Of a stretch of 64,000 nucleotides of DNA, positions 59,114-64,000 are shown piece by piece (the first letter of the stretch is position 1; each line of letters starts with the position of its first letter). Source of the DNA: Clostridiales bacterium (GTDB lineage Bacteria; Bacillota; DSM-16504; Desulfitibacterales; JAICDB01). The stretch lies in assembly GCA_020063565.1 (NCBI GenBank), contig JAICDB010000008.1:103914-167913 (forward strand), read 5' to 3'. A program made the position numbers and the translations under genes. The notes under the pieces were generated by a model. The model did no database searches, was not told where the DNA came from, and saw only the letters and a program-made list of their open reading frames with translations.

Positions 59114-59302
59114 ATGGCTGATTTCAATATAGGTGATATTGTTAAAATGAAGAAACCGCATCCTTGTGGTGCGGATCTTTGGAAAATTACGAGGGTAGGT
59201 ATGGATTTTAGAATAAAATGTACGGGCTGTGGCAGGAGTGTTATGCTACCCAGGTCTAAGTTTGAAAAGGCTGTTAAGGAAATTGTGGAGAGAGAGGAAT
59301 AA
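59114..59302 (+). CDS. DUF951 family protein
   Basis: 62 aa, matching DUF951: IGDIVKMKKPHPCGADLW (6-23) and CTGCGRSVMLPRSKFEKAV (36-54), with Cys at about 18, 36 and 39. Often upstream of ychF/rpsF in Firmicutes; function unknown, possibly nucleic-acid binding. GGAGGTAC precedes ATG; 14 nt after mscS. Confidence 0.88.
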   Translation: MADFNIGDIVKMKKPHPCGADLWKITRVGMDFRIKCTGCGRSVMLPRSKFEKAVKEIVEREE

Positions 59303-59325
59303 ATGTTGACGTTCGTAAGCGTAAA

Positions 59326-59356
59326 ATAAAACCCATCTATTATTAAGATGGGTTTT
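59326..59356 (+). terminator. Terminator of the HEAT-mscS-DUF951 operon
   Basis: AAAACCCATCT...AGATGGGTTTT stem, T-rich tail. Confidence 0.85.
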
Positions 59357-59362
59357 GTGGTA

Positions 59363-59674
59363 TTATCTTTTTTGACTCGACATTACTACGTCTGAAAGCA
59401 GTTTGGGATTAAAGCCGTGTTGTACTTCTATGGTTACTTGTCCTATTTTTATGAGTAAATTGCTCCCTGTCTCATTAGGCTTGTCATCAACTTCTACGGA
59501 TACCCACTTAGAGTTTGATGATGTTGCATCAGTTTTTTCGGATTCAAACTTCCGGAGCCGGTACCGCAACTGATGGGGTTTTGGATCATGGGCTGCACGA
59601 TTTGACGCATACCTGGAAGAAAACAAGTTAAGAAGGTTAAATATAAGTGCTCAAACTGCCGGATGGGTGGATAA
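59363..59674 (-). pseudogene. IS66 TnpA remnant
   Basis: The minus strand encodes an 87-aa stretch (59626-59363) with HQLRYRLRKFESE, KWVSVEVDD and LLIKIGQVTIEVQHGFNPKL, characteristic of the IS66 accessory protein TnpA (middle and C-terminal part). The N-terminus is lost and the C-terminus altered (MSSQKR). A plus-strand scrap (59618-59674: KQVKKVKYKCSNC) resembles the zinc-finger start of IS66 TnpC. No tnpB, no intact tnpC and no ends are seen. A decayed, rearranged insertion that separates DUF951 from the ribosomal genes. Confidence 0.7.
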
Positions 59675-59700
59675 TAACATCTTGCTTATCTATAAATAAA

Positions 59701-59748
59701 AAAGAAGGATAAGGTACTTGTAGAACACTACAGACTTTATCCTTCTTT
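59701..59748 (-). terminator. Terminator of glycerol dehydrogenase gene
   Basis: AAAGAAGGATAA...TTATCCTTCTTT long stem; on the minus strand it runs into a T tract. Confidence 0.8.
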
Positions 59749-59753
59749 ACTCG

Positions 59754-60851
59754 TTATTTTCCTATATAATACCTTCCCAATGCATCGGCACCTATGATTG
59801 CGTTATATACTATTTCCGGGTCTACTGGAAAAGGCATGTTATGAATGGTCTCTTCCTTAACGCAGGCTGCAACAGCAACACGCATCAGTTTATCCCGGCT
59901 TATTTCTTTAATTCCCAACTGACCCAGCGTAACGGGTAGCCCTACTGAATCACAGAAATCTATTACTTCCATTATTTCAGCGGTGGAGCGATCCTCTAAA
60001 ACCAGTTGAACAATAGTGGAAAAGGCGACTTTCTCACCGTGAAAATAATCATGGGTTTCTTTAAGTTCGGTCATCCCATTATGAATTGCATGAGCGGCAG
60101 CCAGTCCTCCGCTTTCAAATCCCAAGCCACTCAAGAGTGTATTGGCCTCAATTATTTTTTCCACCGCCGGAGTCACGGTCTTTGCTTCCACGGCCAGTTT
60201 TGCAGGTAAACCGTAGTTAAGCAGTGTCTCGTAGCAGAGGCGGGCCAGGGATAAGGCAGTTGTCGTCGGTAAACCACCTGCAATGTTTTTTGCAGAACTT
60301 CTGGAGGTAGCGTCTGCTTCAAACCATGTAGCAAGTGCATCCCCCATGCCTGAGACGAGGAAACGCACTGGCGCATGAGCAATAACTTCGCTATCCACAA
60401 GAACCACATTCGGGTTACTGGGAAGAAATAGGTAATCTTCGAACCTACCGTCCGGACTATAGATTACTGATAGGGCGCTACACGGGGCATCAGTGGCTGC
60501 TATTGTGGGCACAATTATTACCGGTACTTCCATGTAATAGGCTACAGCTTTCGCCGTATCGATAGATTTTCCGCCACCAATGCCGACCACCACATCACAA
60601 GCTCCGGATTCAGCAAAACTTTTTATTCTGTCGATTTCTACCCTGGAACATTCTCCGTTAAATTTTTCCAAAATAAAATTAACATTTTTGGTCATAGATT
60701 TTTCTATTTTGTCTTTTAATAAGGAGATAATATTACCATCTACCAGGGTAAGTGCTTTTTTTCCCAGTTGTGCAGTAAATTTTCCTAAATCCATCAGTGC
60801 GCCCGGTCCTTGAACATATTTAGAAGGGCTTATCAAAATTTTATTTTCCAA
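59754..60851 (-). CDS. gldA: Glycerol dehydrogenase (iron/zinc alcohol dehydrogenase family)
   Basis: 365 aa, NAD-dependent GldA type. NAD loop VVGIGGGKSIDTAKAVAYY (about 87-105), metal ligands in SGMGDALATWFEAD (about 167-180), AAAHAIHNG (about 251-259) and HGEKV near 270-274. It oxidises glycerol to dihydroxyacetone or acts on related diols. GGAGGTGATT precedes ATG 60851 on the minus strand. Monocistronic. Confidence 0.92.
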   Translation of the reverse strand: MENKILISPSKYVQGPGALMDLGKFTAQLGKKALTLVDGNIISLLKDKIEKSMTKNVNFILEKFNGECSRVEIDRIKSFAESGACDVVVGIGGGKSIDTAKAVAYYMEVPVIIVPTIAATDAPCSALSVIYSPDGRFEDYLFLPSNPNVVLVDSEVIAHAPVRFLVSGMGDALATWFEADATSRSSAKNIAGGLPTTTALSLARLCYETLLNYGLPAKLAVEAKTVTPAVEKIIEANTLLSGLGFESGGLAAAHAIHNGMTELKETHDYFHGEKVAFSTIVQLVLEDRSTAEIMEVIDFCDSVGLPVTLGQLGIKEISRDKLMRVAVAACVKEETIHNMPFPVDPEIVYNAIIGADALGRYYIGK

Positions 60852-60949
60852 ATAATCACCTCCAATGTTTTATTATTTTCAGGTATTAACAAAACTATTC
60901 CGCCAATATAAAATAAAAACTCGAATATCAAATATCCGGCTTTAATGAG

Positions 60950-61157
60950 TCATGCCGAGTATTACTATATGTCGGCGTGATTTTTTGTTTAAGTGTGCGC
61001 AAGTACATTACGAAGATTTATATCAATCACAATGTCTTATAACTGTCATAAGCAATATTGATGTATAATTGAAACAAAAATAATGTCCATGCAGTAAGGT
61101 CTAGTTCAAATTGTGAAAGAAAAAACAAAAACGCTCACAACATTCGCTAGACCTTTT
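60950..61157 (+). other. Intergenic hairpins before the NapH-NapG-like gene
   Basis: TCATGCCGA/TCGGCGTGA (60950-60980) followed by TTTTTT is a plus-strand terminator with no gene in front of it. AAGGTCTAG (61096-61104) pairs with CTAGACCTT (61147-61155), with ATTGTGA and TCACAA inside and TTTT after: a second terminator or attenuator. A TATAAT-like element is near 61060. No coding frame in 60852-61241. Confidence 0.5.
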
Positions 61158-61241
61158 GTGCAATGTATTATGTAGCATAATTTTTTTGAGGTTTGCGTGG
61201 ACAACACGGCATTATTTTACTAGAGGACGGGGGAATATAGT

Positions 61242-62609
61242 ATGTTCACATGGAAAAAGATCCGGAGATTCGTACAAATCGGAATTCTGCTGCTGTTTTT
61301 AACTCCCCTGGTAGGTAATAACATGGTGCTGGGTAGCCTCAATTCCAGCACCATTTTTGAAATTACATTAACAGACCCTTTAGCATTTTTAGAGGTTTTG
61401 TTAGCATCGAAGACATTAATTTTATCAATTTTACCCGGGGCTATACTGGTTTTGGGCATATACCTTTTACTTGGAAAAGCATATTGCAGCTGGGTGTGTC
61501 CGATAGGTTTGCTGATTGAATTAATAGATGGGATCAAAGAAAAATTGCAGGGTAAAAAGTCTATTTCTGCCGGGCGTCAGTACTACTGGTCCCTGCCTGT
61601 AATTCTGTTTCTGGCAGCAATTACAGGTTTACCGCTTTTCCAGACAGTATCTCCCATAGCAATTATCTTACGAGGGCTGTTATTTGGAATTGGGATTGAG
61701 TTTATAATCCTAATATTTATTATCCTCTTAGAATTAATGGGAATTAAACGCGGTTGGTGCAGGATATTTTGCCCCCTGGGAGCTTTTTATGCACTGGCAG
61801 GAAGGTTCAGCCCTCTGAAGATAAAAGTAGAGCGCGACAGTTGTATCTCCTGTAAAAAATGCGTTAAAAGCTGCAATTACTGTTCGAAAGAGCTGGAAGA
61901 TTTATTATCAGATTCAATGGAAAAATTAAGATCTTCATTATGTACAAAATGTGGAGAATGCATTAATTCCTGCCCCAATAACTCTCTTAGATTTTCCTTT
62001 AACAATAAGAGGGTAAACAACAGGGTAGCTCAAAAAGAAACGGCAGTTTCAGGTAAGACCGGCTTATCCCGCAGGCGCCTTTTGGAGGCTGGCGGAGCAG
62101 CTCTTGCCAGCGCTGCTTTATTTCCTGCAGTCAACGCAGCTAAAAACTCTAGCCCTCCTTTACTTCGTCCCCCCGGAGCGGTACCGGAACCCGAGTTTTT
62201 AGCAAGGTGTATACGGTGCGGGAAATGTATTGAAGTTTGTTCTTACAAGACTTTAAAATGTGGTGACGCTATGATGGGTGCTTCTCTTGGCACACCCTAC
62301 TTTGCTGCCAGAGAAATGCCGTGCTATCTCTGTATGGAATGTCCCGACGTTTGCCCGTCCGGGGCGTTACAGCCTTTAAAAATGGAAGAGGTTAAAATAG
62401 GAATAGCTCAAGTAGATAAAGAGAGGTGCTACGCTTACCGGGGTGATATTTGCAGGTCTTGCTGGCTTAATTGTCCCCTTATTGACGAGGCTTTATATAT
62501 GGAGCAATTTCGCTATCCTGTGGTAGATAAAGATAAATGTACAGGCTGTGGTATTTGCGAGTATGTTTGCGTCATGGATGAGCCTGCCATTAAGATAATA
62601 AAAAGCTAG
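61242..62609 (+). CDS. NapH-NapG-like fusion: membrane 4Fe-4S protein with internal Tat motif
   Basis: 455 aa. Residues 1-185 are NapH-like: about four to five helices with paired YCSWVCP (81-87) and WCRIFCP (172-178). Two ferredoxin-type [4Fe-4S] sites follow (CISCKKC, CTKCGEC, about 201-245). Then comes an internal twin-arginine-like motif SRRRLLEAGGAALASAALF (266-284), and a NapG-like part with four more Cys clusters (about 313-452). It probably moves electrons from menaquinol or ferredoxin to an unknown periplasm-side partner. No reductase gene is adjacent. ATG follows a modest site (GAGGACGGGGG). Confidence 0.82.
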   Translation: MFTWKKIRRFVQIGILLLFLTPLVGNNMVLGSLNSSTIFEITLTDPLAFLEVLLASKTLILSILPGAILVLGIYLLLGKAYCSWVCPIGLLIELIDGIKEKLQGKKSISAGRQYYWSLPVILFLAAITGLPLFQTVSPIAIILRGLLFGIGIEFIILIFIILLELMGIKRGWCRIFCPLGAFYALAGRFSPLKIKVERDSCISCKKCVKSCNYCSKELEDLLSDSMEKLRSSLCTKCGECINSCPNNSLRFSFNNKRVNNRVAQKETAVSGKTGLSRRRLLEAGGAALASAALFPAVNAAKNSSPPLLRPPGAVPEPEFLARCIRCGKCIEVCSYKTLKCGDAMMGASLGTPYFAAREMPCYLCMECPDVCPSGALQPLKMEEVKIGIAQVDKERCYAYRGDICRSCWLNCPLIDEALYMEQFRYPVVDKDKCTGCGICEYVCVMDEPAIKIIKS

Positions 62610-62720
62610 CAACATGCGCTATTGCAAAGGCTAATGCAAATGTGATATAATTTCTTGGAATCCCCTGCTCCATATGCAATGTATGGGGCCGTTTAGTCCA
62701 CAGGAGGAGGTGAAATAAAT

Positions 62721-63017
62721 ATGCGCAAGTATGAAACTCTTTTTATCATCAGACCGGATCTGGAAGAGGAGCAGACAAATGGTGTAATTGACAAATTTAA
62801 AGAACTGCTTGAGAAAAATGGTGCAGAGGATATAAAAGTAGATCCGTGGGGTAAGCGTAAGCTTGCTTATGAAGTTAAGAAGTTTAAAGAAGGTTTCTAT
62901 GTACTGTTCCAGTTTAACAGCACTCCCGAAGCTGCTTCGGAGCTAGAAAGGAACTTTAAAATATCTGATGAAATCATCAGGTATCTCATAGTACGACTTG
63001 AAGAGGAAGAGAAGTAA
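62721..63017 (+). CDS. rpsF: 30S ribosomal protein S6
   Basis: 98 aa, normal length. N-terminal [17 protein letters not shown] and [20 protein letters not shown] (about 54-73) are S6 signatures. Forms a pair with S18 on the 30S platform. AGGAGGAGGTG precedes ATG. First gene of the conserved rpsF-ssb-rpsR operon. Confidence 0.97.
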   Translation: MRKYETLFIIRPDLEEEQTNGVIDKFKELLEKNGAEDIKVDPWGKRKLAYEVKKFKEGFYVLFQFNSTPEAASELERNFKISDEIIRYLIVRLEEEEK

Positions 63018-63055
63018 TTCTTAAATCTTAAGGGGTCTATAGGTGGTGTGTTATT

Positions 63056-63466
63056 TTGTTAAATAGAGTAATTTTGATTGGTAGGTTGACCAGGGACCCT
63101 GAACTTCGCTATACAGGAAGCGGAATTCCGGTGGCTACTTTTTCTTTGGCAGTAGATCGCCCCTTTACAAATCAGCAGGGGGAACGTGATACGGATTTTA
63201 TCAGGATTGTAACCTGGCGAAAGCTTGCTGAAACCTGTGCCAATAATCTCGGAAAGGGGCGTCTGGTTGCTGTTGAGGGACGTCTCCAGATCAGAAACTA
63301 TGAGGACAGGGAAGGGATTACAAGGCAGGCGGCAGAAGTAATTGCCGGTACTGTAAGGTTTTTGGACTGGCCTAAGGATAAAAGCGGTGGCCAAGCCGGA
63401 TTTGACTCAAATGATGATCCCTTTGATGGAGGCATAGATTTACCGGACGACGATGTGCCATTTTAA
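63056..63466 (+). CDS. ssb: Single-stranded DNA-binding protein
   Basis: 136 aa, a short SSB. OB fold with LNRVILIGRLTRDPELRYT (2-20) and FIRIVTWRKLAE (about 45-56). A linker follows, and the acidic tip DLPDDDVPF ends in the Pro-Phe that recruits partner proteins. TTG start at 63056; TAGGTGGTG lies upstream. Confidence 0.96.
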   Translation: MLNRVILIGRLTRDPELRYTGSGIPVATFSLAVDRPFTNQQGERDTDFIRIVTWRKLAETCANNLGKGRLVAVEGRLQIRNYEDREGITRQAAEVIAGTVRFLDWPKDKSGGQAGFDSNDDPFDGGIDLPDDDVPF

Positions 63467-63491
63467 ACCCTGAAAGAAGGAGGGGATGATA

Positions 63492-63719
63492 ATGAGAAGA
63501 GATCGCAGGCGTTCACGAAAAAGAGTTTGCAATTTTTGTATAGATAAAGTAACTGAAGTTGATTACAAAGATGTAACCCGTTTGCGTCGCTATATAACAG
63601 AAAGGGGCAAAATTTTGCCTCGCAGAATTTCCGGCAACTGTGCCCATCACCAGCGCCAGTTGACTAGAGCTATTAAAAGGGCTCGTAGTATTGCATTGTT
63701 GCCATATACAGTTGAATAA
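63492..63719 (+). CDS. rpsR: 30S ribosomal protein S18
   Basis: 75 aa, basic. [12 protein letters not shown] near the N-terminus, then [20 protein letters not shown] and [20 protein letters not shown]. The Cys pattern (C13, C16 and C at GNC) may bind zinc. ATG 63492 has AAGGAGGGG 6-7 nt upstream; ATG 63486 lies against that site and is less likely. Confidence 0.97.
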   Translation: MRRDRRRSRKRVCNFCIDKVTEVDYKDVTRLRRYITERGKILPRRISGNCAHHQRQLTRAIKRARSIALLPYTVE

Positions 63720-63737
63720 TGTATTATGGACCTAGAC

Positions 63738-63764
63738 TAAAAGGGAGCAATTTTGCTCCCTTTT
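63738..63764 (+). terminator. Terminator after rpsR
   Basis: AAAAGGGAGCAA...TTGCTCCCTTTT perfect stem. Confidence 0.85.
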
Positions 63765-63794
63765 ACTATAGAGATATCCAAGGAGTGAAAAAAT

Positions 63795-64000
63795 TTGAAC
63801 GGTTTGGATAACCCATTAAACAATACAATTAAATATACTGCTTTAACAATACTGCTTGTCCTTGCCGGCTTTTTTCTGCCGGTTGTTGGGTTGTTTACTT
63901 CAGTTGTGTGGTTTATTCCTTTGATTATGTTGTCCGTAAGAAATGGCTTTAAGTTTGCAGTGGCAGGGATTATTGTATTAATAGCTGTCTTGACGGTTAC
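63795..64000 (+). CDS. YybS-like (DUF2232) membrane protein, 5' part only
   Basis: TTG start at 63795 with AAGGAG about 10 nt upstream; the frame stays open to the window edge (68 codons). Two to three hydrophobic helices follow a short polar N-terminus (LNGLDNPLNNTIKYT). Position right after rpsR, where Firmicutes carry yybS, supports the call. Truncated by the window. Confidence 0.65.
   Translation, partial: MNGLDNPLNNTIKYTALTILLVLAGFFLPVVGLFTSVVWFIPLIMLSVRNGFKFAVAGIIVLIAVLTV

Overview
The window looks like chromosome of a strictly anaerobic, low-to-mid GC Gram-positive bacterium, probably Clostridia/Peptococcia. This rests on the rpsF-ssb-rpsR-yybS block, TTGACA/TATAAT promoters, AGGAGG ribosome sites, rubrerythrin, DegV/FakA, YqhV, ComB, DUF951 and an ECF-type vitamin transporter. 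No species assignment is attempted. No rRNA, phage, CRISPR array or intact insertion sequence was seen. The only mobile-element traces are an IS66 remnant and several small repeats.

Layout. 1-5 kb: an orphan cobalamin riboswitch, ilvN, an NSS symporter with a tiny MetS-like partner, a small sulfite reductase divergent from rubrerythrin, and a ferredoxin. 5-10 kb: a tandem HD-GYP protein, YigZ, DegV and a FakA-like kinase, then a structured RNA that may be a solo HEARO/omega-type RNA. 10-13 kb: yqeC and yqeB (selenium-dependent molybdenum hydroxylase maturation) and an aminotransferase. 13.5-19.4 kb: a BMP-family purine/nucleoside ABC importer, whose binding-protein gene lacks a signal peptide, and its GntR/HutC regulator. 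19.4-37.5 kb: a long colinear selenium/purine catabolic cluster (ygeY, ygeW, carbamate kinase, purine permease, fused Se-type xanthine dehydrogenase, ssnA, FAD subunit, second amidohydrolase, a second split Mo hydroxylase, two fold-type-II PLP enzymes, two XdhC-type factors). 37.8-39.7 kb: a class II aldolase and an alanine/serine-glyoxylate-type aminotransferase. 39.8-40.9 kb: two tandem Cys-rich microproteins and a tRNA cluster (Trp, Lys, a broken Glu, Val) with a duplicated 68-bp repeat. 41-46 kb: MFS transporter, YqhV, ComB, UPF0756, CvpA and an unknown membrane protein. 46.3-50.6 kb: a cobalamin riboswitch controlling an alpha-ribazole salvage module (CblS/CblT-like plus ECF A-A and T). 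50.7-57 kb: HDAC-like deacetylase, hydantoinase/oxoprolinase, M18 aminopeptidase, a selenocysteine-containing selD and yedF. 57-64 kb: HEAT protein, MscS, DUF951, IS66 remnant, glycerol dehydrogenase, a NapH-NapG-like fusion, rpsF, ssb, rpsR and the start of a yybS-like gene.

How it fits together. Purines appear to be imported by the ABC importer and NCS2 permease, deaminated by the two amidohydrolases, hydroxylated by selenium-containing Mo enzymes matured by YqeB, YqeC and XdhC-type factors, and broken down through ureido/carbamoyl intermediates (YgeY, YgeW) with ATP recovered by carbamate kinase. SelD and YedF supply activated selenium. The canonical ygeX, ygfK and dihydropyrimidinase-type hyuA genes are not visible; two unusual PLP enzymes occupy the place where a diaminopropionate lyase would be expected.

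The strongest unexplained observation is that the two cobalamin riboswitches, about 46 kb apart and in the same orientation, carry an identical 72-nt peripheral loop in opposite orientations, each bounded by 15-bp inverted repeats, as if the loop had flipped.
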